Notes: generated by a model from the letters alone, not told the origin. A stretch of 64,000 bases of DNA from Calonectria ilicicola (GCA_020809705.1 CP085826.1:2418001-2482000), one strand, 5' to 3'. Counted from the first letter of the stretch, positions 49,109 through 61,667 are shown. Numbers and translations: made by a program.

Positions 49109-50156
49109 ATGGCTGGGTCTGGATACGACGCCGTCGTCGACGTGGATGATGAGGTACATGGCCCCTCCAGACATTGAAGCTCCATCAGTCGCTATGAAGC
49201 TTCATCCCCAAAATGCACCGTCGGCTCTACTATCTATGTCCTTCCCGGTATACTAACACTGGAGTCTTCTCTTTAATAGGGCGACCTCGGACACACCGAT
49301 CTCCAAGATGATCTCGAATTCCACACATCCAACTTCAACGACACGACGCCAGGCAACCGGAAGCCTCCCTCGGGCGGCCTTCCCGCTCCTGCGACAGCAT
49401 CAGGCCCAGGATCATCAAAGCGCTTCCTTTGGTCAATGTCATTTTACGCGCAGTTCTTTGATGTAGACACTTCGGCGGTTCTCTCGCGGTGCTGGGCTGC
49501 GCTGTTCCCCCGCGCAAATTTCCTTGATGTTCTTGAGGGCAACCCCGATCTCTATGGACCATTCTGGATCGCTACAACTGTCGTCTTGATCCTGTTCCTG
49601 GGCGGAACTATCAGCCAGTATCTATCATCGACAGGCAAGGGGCCATTCCTTTACGATTTCAAGCTGTTGAGCGGTATGTCGTATTCCCTTTGCGCACATC
49701 AATTTCTCTCTCCCTAGCTATGGACTCTCGATGCTGACATACGCTCTCCAAGGTGCCGCTGGCCTTATCTATGGCTACACCCTCTTCATCCCCATGGGTT
49801 TGTTCCTAGCCCTCCGATACTTTGGCAGTGAACTGGCCAACCTCCTCGAGTGCTGGGCGCTCTACGGCTACTCCAACCTCATCTGGATCCCCGTCGCTCT
49901 CGTCAGTTCATCGCCTCTCTCCATCCTCAACTGGATCTTTGTGGGTGTCGGCTTCGGCGTATCGGTCGTGTTCCTTATTCGCAATCTCTATCCGGTCCTG
50001 AGCGCCACGGACCGCCAGGTCAGCAAAATCCTGCTCGTTGTCGTCATTGTCTTGCATGCAGGCCTAGCACTGGCTATCAAGATTCTGTTCTTTGCACATG
50101 GCAGCCCTGTAGCCAGCAAGCCCAAAGATGAGGGGAAAAAGGAGGGCGATAATTAA
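49109..50156 (+). CDS. Yip1-family Golgi membrane protein (YIPF1/2-like)
   Basis: Three exons, 49109-49153, 49280-49673 and 49753-50156, give 280 aa. The N-terminal 90 residues are acidic and Ser/Pro/Gly-rich, cytosolic. The rest is a Yip1 domain with five membrane helices (FWIATTVVLILFLGGTI; GLIYGYTLFIPMGLFLALRY; SNLIWIPVALV; SILNWIFVGVGFGVSVVFLI; SKILLVVVIVLHAGLALAIK). The conserved pair DLYGPFWI and YGYTLFIP is present. Yip1 proteins bind Rab GTPases and act in ER-Golgi transport. The short tail is Lys/Glu-rich. It is convergent with the rhodanese gene. Family assignment is firm; the exact paralogue is inferred from the DLYGPFWI form. Confidence 0.9.
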
Positions 50157-50494
50157 GCAGGTGATTTCAAAGGATGGAATCTGCAAGGTTGGGAGATTCA
50201 ATTTCCGGGAATAGGAATTTCAAATGGCACGTACTAAGCCTGCGGGCACAGGTTGGACCAGGCGCGAACCCGCGGAAAGGGGGGACTCTGTATTTTGTAC
50301 AATAGATCAATTAGATCAAGGTAGCGTACCCATCTATCTAGGCCTCCTTTTGCTTTTGAGGCTTTCTTTTATGCATTCCCAAGTCATCATTCAAGAGTCG
50401 TTGCTTACGAACGTGTGGTCTTGTGTTCATCCGTGATATGGCCAACCAAGCACAGCACATCTGGCGCTCATCCATGGCAACTGCTTCGGTTCCC
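50157..50494. other. Tail-to-tail spacer, Yip1-family gene and rhodanese
   Basis: 338 bp between convergent stops. No gene or clear signal seen. Confidence 0.5.
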
Positions 50495-51200
50495 TTAAAC
50501 CTTCTCTACCGGCCCATTGTTCTTGGCCCAATCCAGCCACGAACCAGAGTACTCGCCAACATTTTCCCAGCCGGCGGTCTTGGCGAGTGTAGCGGCAGAG
50601 TGTGCGCGGACACCGGCCTTGCAATAGAAGAGCAGCTCCGCAGTCTTGGGCGGTCGTTGGAAGCCGTACATTTCCTCAAAATCCTCTTCGGAAATGTGGA
50701 AGCTCTGGATGGCCGTGGTGATGGGGATGTTGATGGCGCCGGGAATCTTGCCAGTTTCAAAGAGCTCGACGGGTTCGCGGACATCTATTCGGGGGGAGGG
50801 GAGGGAGTAAAAGTCAGCGTATGCATCTCAAGCGAGTGAAATCCAATGCAGTGCAAGTGCGCAGGGAGATGGGGTCGTTGCGAACGCAGCAAACACTTAG
50901 CTTAGCCGGGAAGCACTTACCAACAATGACGACTTCCTTAGGGCCCTCCCCCTCAACGTATGCCTTGATCTCGTCAAAGGTCCACGCGCGGCTCTCGGGT
51001 AGCCCATTCGCATCCTTCTGTACCGAGTACCAGCGACGACAGAGAGGGGCGCTGGGCCGGGCAATGACGCGGAGCTGCTGGCAGGTGGCTGCGGCGACGG
51101 GACGGAGGGCATGAGATCGCCCGAGAGCGCACGTCGCGGGGCGGGTGGCGGCGGCCGAGAGGCTGCGCAAGGCGGATGTGACGGATCGACGAGGGCCCAT
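50495..51200 (-). CDS. Mitochondrial single-domain rhodanese (sulfurtransferase)
   Basis: Two exons, 51200-50921 and 50784-50495, give 189 aa. The first 60 residues are rich in Arg, Ala and Ser with almost no acidic residues, typical of a mitochondrial presequence (MGPRRSVTSALRSLSAAATR). The rhodanese domain begins at RAWTFDEIKAYVEG and shows DVREPVELFETGKIPGAINIP. The active-site loop is CKAGVR with the catalytic cysteine at C148; the C-terminal part is GWENVGEYSGSWLDWAK. The family moves sulfane sulfur between donors and acceptors, as with yeast Rdl1/Rdl2. The 136-bp intron splits the Asp codon of DVRE (G|AT). Confidence 0.93.
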
Positions 51201-52357
51201 GGCTGCAGTTGTTCTGGAGGGCGCGCGTGTGTTGTGCAGGACGGGAATCAATGAGTAAGTCGGCTTGATTGAGGTGAAATCCGAACCCCGGCGCCGAGTA
51301 CCCCAGGTCTCAGACGAGGTCCCCCCCAATTGCGGGAGGGGAGGAAGCTTGGGCCATCCGGCTACGGGGGGGTCTCCCACTACAGAAAACGGTGCTGGTG
51401 TCTGTCTTTGGGGTTGGTTCACGCCATGATGGGCCTTGGGGACGATGATGTCACGCCCAGGCAAGCAGCATTAAAACGGAAGATGGGCGCGATATCCATC
51501 ACATTGACAAGTCACGGCTCCGTCCAGCATCTTTCCTAGGGCAACATGCAGGCCAATCGTAACCCCATACCCCGTAGATCCCAAAATCAACCAGCCAAAA
51601 CCGTCGCCCGCCCCTAAACGGAAAAGAAAATAATAGGTGCACATGACACAATAGCTCAGAGCGTTATCTGGCCAAGCTCAGGACAGGAATAAAGTGGCCC
51701 TTTTTAAAACCATCAAGCATACCCAGCCCGACAAGATGCCATCCATTCTCTGCGTGGAGTTATCTCACACACCAGCCGTCCCACATCATCCCATCTAAGG
51801 ATTCATTCATCCCAGTCACGCCTCACTTGTGGCGCCACACCATCTCCTTTTCACTCACCTCCTCATATTGTCACTCGTCTGGTTCCGTTTCGCTTCATTT
51901 ATAACCTTTCTCTTTCATTTATTCTCTGGTCTGAACTGTCCCATCGCCATACGCCTGGCTATTTGATGCTCTTTGGGTCTAAGCCTCGCAAAAGGACGCC
52001 GTCCGACGTCCCAACTATATACATAACGAATAAGTATTACAACTAATATCCCATCATGGCCACTCATCCCTGTACCGCAGGGCAGAGTCAATTTTCGACG
52101 AAGCATAATGCATCAGAGCCCAACGCGGCTTTCATATCCAACTCTCTGCTCTAGAGGTTGTCATACATCCCATTCGGCTCTTGCTGCAGCTTCTGTTTCA
52201 CTTCATGCACAACTTTGGCCTTCTTCTTACACTCACCACCTACCCATCTTCGACCGGCGGCCGTGGCTAGGACATTAGGGCGGTGCAGTGTGGCTGTCAG
52301 ATCGTCAACCTTGGGCGCGTCACACTTCAGCCGCACAGCGACATTAGGCTCCGCCAT
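51201..52357. other. Spacer, rhodanese promoter and erg5 3' side
   Basis: 1.16 kb without a supported gene. The erg5 3' flank is pyrimidine-rich on the plus strand around 51830-51940. Confidence 0.5.
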
Positions 52358-54189
52358 TTACCACTCGCGCTTCTCCATAGTGAGAGGGCAGTCGTCCTAA
52401 AACTCGTCAGCTTTCATCTTCGCCTGCATCACCTGTGTTCGCAATCACTTACCATGGGGAAGATGGTGGCAAACACCTTGATCTCTTCAGATCGAGGAGT
52501 AGCATGGTGCTTCCAGTCTAACATAACTGAGGCCTTTCCGATGAGGAGTGCCAAGTTAAGCTGAGCATAGGTCTGACCAAGACAGTAGTGGGGTCCCACG
52601 CCGAACACAAGGTAGTTCTTCTTGCCCTTCTCCTCGGCATCACCACTGTAGTATCGGTCAGGGTCGAAGTAGTCGGGGTTCTCGTAAACTTCGGGGTCGT
52701 GGAGTGCCATGTAAGTTGTGGGGATCAACATCGAGCCTGTTCACCGCCAGTCAGCATTAATCAATTTCTAGAAAACGAGCCGCCTATCACTTACCCTTGG
52801 GAACAGTATAGTTGTCGCTGATAGGGAATGCCTTCTTCACAATATAAGGGACCATCAGGACAGGAGGGCGGTATCGAAGGAGCTCGCGGACGACAGCACG
52901 GGTGTAAGTCAAAGACTCCAGCTGGTCCATGTTGATTTCCGCGTTAGGGTTGCCATTGCGAATCTTAATGTTCTCCTCTCGAACACGGTCAAGAACATCG
53001 GGGCGCTGGGCAGTAACCTGGAACAGCCAAGTGGCAGCGCTGCTGGTAGCATCCTGAGAAGCAAAGAGGAAAGTGAAGATGGTCTGGGAAATCTCGTAGT
53101 CGTTAAACATGCGCAGCAGGGGGTAGGGCTTCTCGACACCTTCGGTGTTGCCAGCGGCCTCAGCCTTGCGCCACCTCTCAGCCTTGATCATCTGCTCAAC
53201 CCAACCATCCATGATGCAAGTAACTTCACCACCAGCAGCCATACGGACCTTGCTCTTGGCAGCGCACTTGGCGAACTCGGCCAGAACCATATCGGCAGCC
53301 TTCTTTCCATACCAAGTCTTGGTGTAAGGAAGAATAATAGGGAAGTTGACCAGCTCGAGGGCGGCGGTGATAAGGTAGTAATCATCAGAGATCTTCTTAA
53401 CAGCCTCATCCGAGATATAGTGGCCGACAAAGCTACGGCAAGAGACAGCGCACATGAGGTCACGGAACTCGACCATAAAGGGAATAGGCTTGCCGTCGTT
53501 CTCCTTGGTGAGGTTTTTGAAGCGCTCAAAGAAAGTGTTGTACACCTCCTCCTGGCCGGGAAGGTAGCACTCGAGAGCCTTGCGGGTGAAGAGGTTGTTC
53601 AGTCCCTTGCGAAATTCGACATGCGGCTTGCCGTCAAGGAAAACCCAGTTGTCATGTCCGAGAAGCTTGTGGGCAACATCGACGACACAGGGCTTGACAT
53701 ATGATGGCGAGTTCAGAACCTTGCGGGCCATATCACGGGTTGAAGCAATTACAACAAACCTGACACGCAATTAGAACCAGGTGGTGCAACTCACGAGGTC
53801 GACAACTTACTTGTGGAAAACAGAGACACAGCTAAGAGGGCCGCTGAGCCACTTGGCGTAGTACTCTTCGAATTTAGGGTCCATGGACTGGAGAAAAGGG
53901 CCAATGAAGGGCATCTTCCAAGCAGGACCTTCAATGGATCCCTTGTTCATAAGGTAGCTCACTGTTGCGATCGTGTGAGCGATGTCGATCTTCATATTGG
54001 ATAGCGATTTGACATACCTTGATCGTAAACAACACACATGAGGAACAAGGTGAGAGCGAGTGTCCAGGGACCGGCGTTCGAGATGAGGTCGACGACATAG
54101 TCCAACTGAGGAGGGATGTTCACATTAGGAACCTTGGCACTTGCCAAAACGGACGTGAAGCCCGAGGCAGTGGAGTTGACGGCGTCCAT
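52358..54189 (-). CDS. erg5: Sterol C-22 desaturase, cytochrome P450 CYP61
   Basis: Five exons, 54189-54018, 53961-53811, 53759-52795, 52736-52453 and 52396-52358, give 536 aa. Erg5 introduces the C22 double bond late in ergosterol synthesis in the ER. One N-terminal anchor helix ([18 protein letters not shown]) is followed by the CYP61 signature segment [12 protein letters not shown] and [20 protein letters not shown]. The I-helix reads [15 protein letters not shown], the K-helix ExxR is in [22 protein letters not shown], and the heme loop is [11 protein letters not shown] with ligand C481. The [14 protein letters not shown] and VKKAF blocks separate it from CYP51, which it resembles only generally. 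The last exon is just 12 codons ([12 protein letters not shown]), found by its clean acceptor and family ending. Confidence 0.96.
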
Positions 54190-55238
54190 GGCGACGATGA
54201 GATGCGAAGACGTAGGTTATGAGACGAACGGTACGGATCGAACGTGGTATTGATCGTGTCGCGAGAGAGAAGACCGTCGTCAAGGTCTAAACGTGGTGAG
54301 TCGCAGGGAATGCAACAGACCAAAGAACCGGGGATGGCGCGAAGAAACGCCAAAGGGTCAAAGGTGCAAAGGAGACCTTTGAGAGAGGGATGGACCAGGC
54401 AATCGAATCTTGGTTGAGGAGAAGAAGAAAAAGGAAAAGGGAAGGGGGGTGTGGGAGAGTGAAAAGTATTTCGAGCAAAGATGGCGACGGAGGGAGGAGG
54501 CGTTAGTAATTCCCGGGAAGGCACCGCAAGCGCCAGGGACTGGGCAAAGAGCCGGGGATGAGAAATGTCCGTGAGGTGGACAAGATAGAAAAAAAAGGAC
54601 CCGGAGTTCCGGGGGTGTAGCGTACGGTTCTGCGCCAAGGGTGTGATTTTCGGGGTGCTGGTGGAGGAGCAAAAAGGACAGGGAATATGGAAGATGGGGC
54701 TTTGATGAGCCTTGAGCTCTGGCTCGCTGCGTCTGTGTCTCCGCCCTCGGACGTGTCCCGCTTCTCATTCATTAAGTCGCCCAAAGCCCCTGTCGGTGTC
54801 TGTTCATCATTGCCTACGTAGATTGATTGACTCTTTCTCCTCCAACTCGCTCCCCCGACAAGACCGACAAGGGGGAAGGAAAGCAGGCGGGCGGCTTGAA
54901 TTAGGGGCGTGTGTGGAAGCATGCTACATTTGGTGGTGGACTCGCTAGTGGGGGAGCTCAGAAGCCACAGCAGACTATGTGCGCTGCTACCCGCAGCACT
55001 AGCAGCAGTAAGGTTAGGTGCCTCCTCACATGGCAGAAGCAACAGTGACTCTTCAGGGAGGGAGGGTGCTGCAGCAACAGGAGCAAAGCAACACAACACA
55101 ACAGCTGGACAGGGTGTGGGCGGGTGACGCTATTGGCAGGATGTGACAGCTCCCTTCCTGTCCCTCGATGCGGGACGTCCATTTCCGTTCACTGGGTCGA
55201 GCAGAGCAGCTGGGGGCCTTTCTCGCATCATCAGCCCT

Positions 55239-55268
55239 GACATGGACATGGACATGGACATGGACATG
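55239..55268. repeat. (GACATG)5 hexanucleotide microsatellite
   Basis: Five exact tandem copies of GACATG (30 bp) in the erg5 upstream region, about 1.05 kb from its start. In one frame it reads as Met-Asp repeats, but no gene is supported there. Confidence 0.9.
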
Positions 55269-56923
55269 GAGATAGGAATGGAACGGAACGACGAAAATCA
55301 TCACGGTGAGAATGACAACGTCAGTGAGAGGGTCGGTGAGGGACTGGCGCAAGGGAGGGCGTGTGCTCGGTGAATCAGGAACTCTCTCTGGGATGCTGCG
55401 GTATAACAATTGGGACATGACCGACATGAATCAAATCTTTTTCTGTGGTGCTTCATTTCAGCGACTTTTTTTTTTTTGGCGCCCCCCTCCAAGTGGTATC
55501 TCATCCAAACTCCCAGCTATCTACCTAATCCACCCAGTTAATTGCCCATCGCGGTCTAGCGTGTCATTTTGGTTGGGCAAAAGCACGGTTGACACCATGG
55601 CTCGGCACAGCTCTGGCACTCACTCCGTCATAGCGAGTCGTGAGGAGGGCGTGGGCCTATCCGTGCGTGCCGTGTTGGTGCAGCAGGACCTTCCCTCCTT
55701 CGCGGTCGCGCTGGCGGCCGAGCTGCGAATTAAAAAAACAAAAATGCAAAAAAGCAGGCCACTTTGCTTTGTAACCCGCACGCTTGAGTAGCCAACCGAG
55801 AGCACAGGGGCGAGGCGTGTTGTCGGGTGCGTCTCTCGATCCAATTCATTTCAATTTGGTTTGATTTCCCCTGATGATCAACAACCGCGCCCTGCTCATT
55901 TGCACTGTCTCTGACCATCGTATTCACTTGCTTCGCTTCCAGATCTTGAATCTTGCTTCATCGCCCGCCGCTTTAAAAGGCGAAAAAAAAATCCCCCATT
56001 GCACACCCACCCACACCACAACACACCCCACACCTCACTACTACCAGCAACGTCTCATTCACATCACATCAACTACCAACTTGTTCATCGCAATTGGCAA
56101 ATCCCCCCAGTGTCTAGCATTACAACCCCATAGTCAATCTCCTTGGCGTCCCAAATATTTCCCGTTTCTCTCGTACGTTTTTTTTTTTAGAATCATTCCA
56201 CAAAACACCACCAGAGTCCCAGCTGCACGGTGCGCCAGGCCATGTTCCCCTACTCTGCATCTAAATCCATCCCGCTCCGGCGGGTTTGTTGTCAATTGGT
56301 CAAAGCCTAAGTCTCTGCGCAGTTTCTACATTCCACAATGCAATGGACTCAACAAAAAAGCATGCGCCACAAGCCAGTGTCCGAAATGCCGCTGACAAGC
56401 CAGACAGCTTGCTGGCATTCGCTCTCTCTGCCGCCATTACCCAGCTTGAACCCCGCTTGGCCGCGTGGGTTTGTGAGAGGACATGAAACAAAGCCTGTGA
56501 CTGACGTGGGCTGGCTTTTACAAGCAAACAGCCCCTGGGACCGTACCGTAGTACTCGGCTCTCAGTTCCCGAGTTTGATTCACCGCGTGAGATCCAGCAT
56601 CCACTCGCTACGATTTGGCCTCAGTCCGCTTGGTCTATGGGTTTAACGCGCCTACGTATTCGGAATATTAGAAAGTAAGCGGCCAGCATTAATGTCAGAC
56701 CAGCCGTTTCGACCACGAAAGAAAAAGGAAAAAAAAAGAAGAAGAAAAATACTTCCCTTGCTTCCCCCCCTCATCTGAGTATTTTGTCCAACCTGGAACA
56801 CTTCTGGCGGTCTGTATACGCGTATCCGTATTGAACACCAAAGTGAGCCGATTTATACCAACGAAATAACTTCCCCCAATATTATACCAATCCCCGCAGG
56901 CAGGTCTGCTTAACCAATCCAAA

Positions 56924-56939
56924 CCCCCCCCCCCCCCCC
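56924..56939. repeat. Poly(C) run of 16
   Basis: Sixteen consecutive C residues in the gene-poor stretch. Long homopolymers are prone to length error in sequencing. Confidence 0.9.
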
Positions 56940-59259
56940 AATGTATTTCTCCATTGAATTCACAATGATTCTTCGGCAATCGAAATTCGCCACCAGAGAG
57001 GCCCCTGTAAGTGAGGGAAACTTGACGGAAAGCCATCAATTTCTATAGTCAGCCCAAAAGCCGGTCAGCGAATAACTTAACAATTAAGCTAGACGGTATG
57101 CTCAGGGCGGCACTGCTTGCTAACTTCATACACACTACCCTCTGGGCACCATAATCTGGTTGACCCGGAAAGCTCTCGGGTGATTGGCCCATCTCCTATC
57201 GAGCCTCGCGGGGGGCTCACGGGTCACAGGGACCCAGCCAACCACAAGGCTAAGCGCTAACAGGGAGCGGGTCACGGATCAGATGAAGAGGGTGTTCGAA
57301 TGAACCATCCATCCACCAGCAAGGGCCCCCCCACATCAATGTGCCAGGTCCCTCTCGAAAATGGGCAGGTCCCGCCAATCCGGCCGACGCTTGGGGAAAT
57401 CTCTCCGTTGTCGTATTCGGTCGCATCTCTTGATCACGTTGCTTGGTATTACATTTCAACCGTCATCCCTCCAGCTCTTTGCCATCTTTGGTGTGCAAAG
57501 GTGTATCATATTTAGCTAGGGGCACAGCTGTCGTGTGTTGACAGATGTGTTTGCGACAACGGCCGTAAGGGAATTGCACACTAATCCACGACGATATGCA
57601 ATCATTAAGCGGCCAAGAGCCAAACTGATGTTACACACGCGACCAAGCTGGAGCGCATGGATCACGCCGGCTCTGCTGCTGGTGCAGTCGCGCTCGCCCA
57701 GCATTGCTCAGTCATTCATGATGGCGTTTTGTCATCGGACGCTTCGGGATCGCCCTCGACATTTCTATTGGCCAATTCGTTTCTCCGCGGCCAATTGGCA
57801 TTGACCGCTCTTCATATGACTAATCCAGGCGTTCCTGATCTAGGATCCAGAATCCTTTTTCTGTCCGGATACGAATACGGTGTACGGCCTGTGATTGGGG
57901 GCAGCTGAGAAAATCTTCCATGTCGCAAGCGATTGGCCCCAATGGTCTGTTCATCCCGAATTCGATTGTGCATAGTCCGCGCCAGACTTGGTTGGCCGCT
58001 TGCCTTGCTGGCTTGGTTGCCCACTTCGTCTGGCATACATTGGTACGGTGCCTTAGTTACTGATGCACAGACATCCCCTGCACAGCATCACGTCGCCCGG
58101 CTCGCTTCCCGGAGTTAAGCAATGAAGGCTCCACGACGACCTCCCTCAACGTAGATCATGTCCATCAGGCGGCAGGAACGAGATAATACGGTGCCTTTCT
58201 TCCCTGTAGACCAGCTTCTACCAACCCAACAAACCCAAGTCAACGATTATTTCGCCATAGAGCGACGATTCTTAAGACTACTCAGGGCAGGCGAAGGCTA
58301 AAAAAAAAGTTATGTTGGCTGGATAACCTTATTCTAATGCGCCCTGCCTGCCGTCTGCAGTCTTTACCCCTCCTGTAGCCCTGACTATCTAGATCGACGT
58401 CATCCTACAGTGTCGCTGATTCCCCTTGATCTGAACCCAATTGAACCTAGAGCGCCAAGTCAGCTTCCCCGAAGTTAAACCCCCCTCATTTAATCGTTGG
58501 TAAATCAGACAGGCACTGGTCCGATGATTATCCTACCCTATATCACACTCTCCTCACCATTTCCAGGTCATCAACCCTGGTGTATACGACGGTGAGGTTT
58601 ACTTACTTTCATACCCTCTTTACTTTTATTTACTTATATTATATCTGCCTTTGATGTAAGCTTGCAGCTGGCTATATCACATATAGTTGTGGGAATTACC
58701 CTATGTAGGCGCACTCGTTTATCTATTTTCTTCCTGCACAAGACAGAGCGAACAGGGATGGTCCAACATGCTGCTTCGCTTACCTTTTAATCCCAAACCG
58801 TACGTAGTCCTCCACACCAGCTAGCTACCCTCCACCATCACGGATACACTTACCCAACATAATGTATCTCAGTTTTGGCAGAAACAGGGCGCTCGTTCTT
58901 GTCTGCGCCACCTAGCTTAACTCCAGAAAGGGCAATAGGGTAAACACTGGCAAAACTACGGATACGGGTTTTCTTTTAATGGGGAAACCGGGCCGGTTAC
59001 CCGGCTTATACACCAAAGAGGGTATCAGGACTTGATGGCTAGAATGTGATTTGACGAAGAGAGAATAGTGGTAGCCTCCCGTGCCCTGAAGAAGTAAGTG
59101 GAATAACTAGGAGATATAAACCCGAAAAAGTATTAATATCCCATCCTCCCAGGCCAAGAATTGGGTCTGACCATCACATCTCATCATCAACTGCCCCGAC
59201 AGCGCACATTGTCCATATTGAAGTAAGATTCTCGTTGAAAATAGGATAATACGTTACAA

Positions 59260-60801
59260 ATGTCTCAAATGAACTCCGACCTTGTTTGGGCTCTCGAGAG
59301 TCCTGGAGTTTGGAGGCGTGGCGTTGATGAGATTGAAACATTTTACGCAACCATGGCAGCAGTCTACGAAGCGAGTGGACGTATGTTTTTTGCCATAACT
59401 GGTCATGTGTCTCTTACTATTGAGGCACCTTCCAATGTTGAATTGACGGACGTCGAAAAGCATGTCGATACTGCACTCCAGAAAGCTTGGGTCTCTCTTC
59501 GACATGCCCATCCCTCGATTGCTGCCCAGGTGACACAAGATCCCAAGACTGACAAGTGGACAAAGACATACAGCCACATTAAAGACGACACAGAGCGAGA
59601 TTCTTGGGTTACAGAAACAGTTGTCTTCGTTTCCAATGGCCAGACAGGCAGGCAATGGGCCAACTGTGACCCCCCGGCCCCAAAGCTCCCGACATTGTTT
59701 GTACTCCAGCTCTCGCCCGAGGTTAATGAGAAGGGTAACCAAACAATTCGCCGTGATCTTGTCTTTCGATCACCTCATGACATGATCGATGGAATTGGAA
59801 CACTCATCCTGCTGAACACTTTCACCAAGTTTGCCGCGGATGCCTATGAGCAGGGCAACACATATCAGGTTCCCGCGTTGGACGGCTCCGAAACCCAGCG
59901 GCTCAGCCCGTGTTATCGGGTTGCCGCCAATGTCCTAACTGAGCTGAGTGCAGCTCAGAAGCAAAAGCTGGCTGATATGAGCGCACAAAGAGCAGCAGTT
60001 GCGTCTGAGCCGGGAATTGAGATCCTCTCGCTTCCACACCGACAAGGTGCTGTTCTCCCGGGTCGCCATCAACGAGCTGCCCTTTACCTGACAAAAGAAG
60101 AGACCAGCAGTCTCATATCGGCATGTCGGGCCATACGCGCGACTCCGACACACGTCTTTCATGCAGCTGCAGCCATCGTCGTGCGAGACAGGCAGCCGCG
60201 CCCGACAGAAACGAAGGCCTGCCGGTATATCAACTATATCCTCTGCAACGAGCGATCAAAATGTGCTGAGCCGTATAACACAGCGGCACACCCGGCGACT
60301 CTGTATCATTCCGTCTCAGGACCAAGTCTCATTGTTGACCTGCCGCTCTATGCTAGAGACGTGAAGCTAGATGACAAGGCACGCAAGAAAGAGTTCTCCT
60401 TGGTCATGGAGACTGTGCGCCAGTTTTACAGAGAGGTCCGAGAAGACACAGAACACTATCAGCTTTCGCCGGCTATGTGGGCCATGGGAACGCCGCCCAC
60501 GCCGTCTAGCTCGGAGCGTCCCGTGCCGGTGCCAGGACCCAAGCCGCACGCGGCAGTGTCTATCTCAAGCATGGGCCAGACAGACCGGATTGTTGCACCG
60601 CGGCAGGGAGCGTTTCGGGCCCATGATCCCTGGGTGACAGGGGAGGAGTTGGGCAATGGGCTGGGACTGTTCTTGGGCACGTTCGAGGGCGAGATGTGCC
60701 TGAGTGCAGCGTACAATGACGCATGGCACACGCCAGACGATGTGGATGGTTATCTTGAGCAGTGTAAAGCCATTGTGTTCGAAGGGTTGGGACTTGAGTG
60801 A
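59260..60801 (+). CDS. BAHD/Tri3-like acyltransferase, HxxxD type
   Basis: A single exon of 513 aa, unlike its intron-rich neighbours. The catalytic HxxxD motif is present as HDMIDG (H173, D177), inside RSPHDMIDGIGTLILLN. The layout is that of the chloramphenicol-acetyltransferase-like fold shared by condensation domains, BAHD enzymes and fungal secondary-metabolite O-acetyltransferases. The C-terminal part reads GNGLGLFLGTFEGEMCLSAAYNDAWH, like the end of the Tri3-type alcohol O-acetyltransferase group. A canonical DFGWG motif was not found. The substrate is unknown. No polyketide synthase, NRPS, terpene synthase or regulator is nearby, so it is not in a visible cluster. A second in-frame ATG at 59269 is possible. 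Flanking gene-poor sequence suggests an accessory gene. Confidence 0.75.
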   Translation: MSQMNSDLVWALESPGVWRRGVDEIETFYATMAAVYEASGRMFFAITGHVSLTIEAPSNVELTDVEKHVDTALQKAWVSLRHAHPSIAAQVTQDPKTDKWTKTYSHIKDDTERDSWVTETVVFVSNGQTGRQWANCDPPAPKLPTLFVLQLSPEVNEKGNQTIRRDLVFRSPHDMIDGIGTLILLNTFTKFAADAYEQGNTYQVPALDGSETQRLSPCYRVAANVLTELSAAQKQKLADMSAQRAAVASEPGIEILSLPHRQGAVLPGRHQRAALYLTKEETSSLISACRAIRATPTHVFHAAAAIVVRDRQPRPTETKACRYINYILCNERSKCAEPYNTAAHPATLYHSVSGPSLIVDLPLYARDVKLDDKARKKEFSLVMETVRQFYREVREDTEHYQLSPAMWAMGTPPTPSSSERPVPVPGPKPHAAVSISSMGQTDRIVAPRQGAFRAHDPWVTGEELGNGLGLFLGTFEGEMCLSAAYNDAWHTPDDVDGYLEQCKAIVFEGLGLE

Positions 60802-61667
60802 GAATCATGAACCACAGACGATCGGATGGATGGAGGGATTGAAGTTCACATGGTCACAATTTCCAGATAGTGGGTAGCGATGGTAGTATTGGTGTGTGAC
60901 CAGAGTCATTATGATGATGTATTCCTGCAGAACATAATAGTTTATGCGTTATCTAGGTAAATCTCGCGCGTTAGTGCCATCGAGACATGACGACTCTTTA
61001 TTCGCGGCAAGCAGGTGTCTCGCTTTTGGCGCCACATGCGCTTGCGTTCCATCCCGGATCCACGTCATGGTAACCAACCTTCAGGGTTCGCCAGCTCTTA
61101 ATGCTGGAATTATATTCCTTGGACATGGCTGGCCTCGTGGACCAAGGAAAACCTCGACGAGTACTGTATTGCGTCATGGGCGTTGCCTTGAAACCCCCAC
61201 CATCAAGAGACGGCCGAGGTCAGTGCCTACCCTAGAGCGAGCAAATCACGCAGCTGAATGGCGTTCGGGGGCCTCCGAGACGACGCTCAAACAGGCAATG
61301 GGTCGATGGGGATCAACATGTTACTGGACGCTGCGGGTGCAGAGTGGATGCGTAACGTAACGGGGGCTACCTGTACGTGTCGTCGTGATGATGCAGGATG
61401 GAGGAGGGAGGCTTGGTAGGCGAGGCAAGGTTGCTTAGGTTCCGCTATGTCACGTTTTTTGCAGCCCAAATGAGAAGTGATGACTTATGACCCTCACTGG
61501 GCAGCCGTCGTGGGTATAACTGGAACCCATCCGCTGTTTTTGGTCTTTCCGAGCTTCATCATTCTCGACTATCAACCACCACAACGCGACCGTTTATATT
61601 ACTTCCATCTTTGTTTGCAGTAACTGCAAGACGAACCACAAGCACACTCTTCAGAAAAACAGAAAAC
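60802..61667. other. Intergenic, acyltransferase to I9 inhibitor
   Basis: About 870 bp. A 138-codon frame (60944-61360) has no recognisable features. Pyrimidine- and adenine-rich leader sequence precedes the next gene. Confidence 0.5.

Larger units (their letters stand above)
54190..59259. other. 5.1 kb gene-poor stretch between erg5 and acyltransferase
   Basis: No gene supported. Contents include the erg5 promoter and leader (about 54190-55000), a (GACATG)5 repeat, a C16 run, a possible 5S-like fragment near 58091-58128 and an AT-richer section near 58590-58720. Frames at 54503-55099, 55874-56395 and 57535-57804 are unrecognisable. No transposase, integrase or terminal repeat was seen. Confidence 0.5.

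Noticed and set aside
57783..57790. Second NirA-type CTCCGCGG match
   Set aside because: About six matches to CTCCGHGG are expected by chance in the window and no nitrate gene is near.
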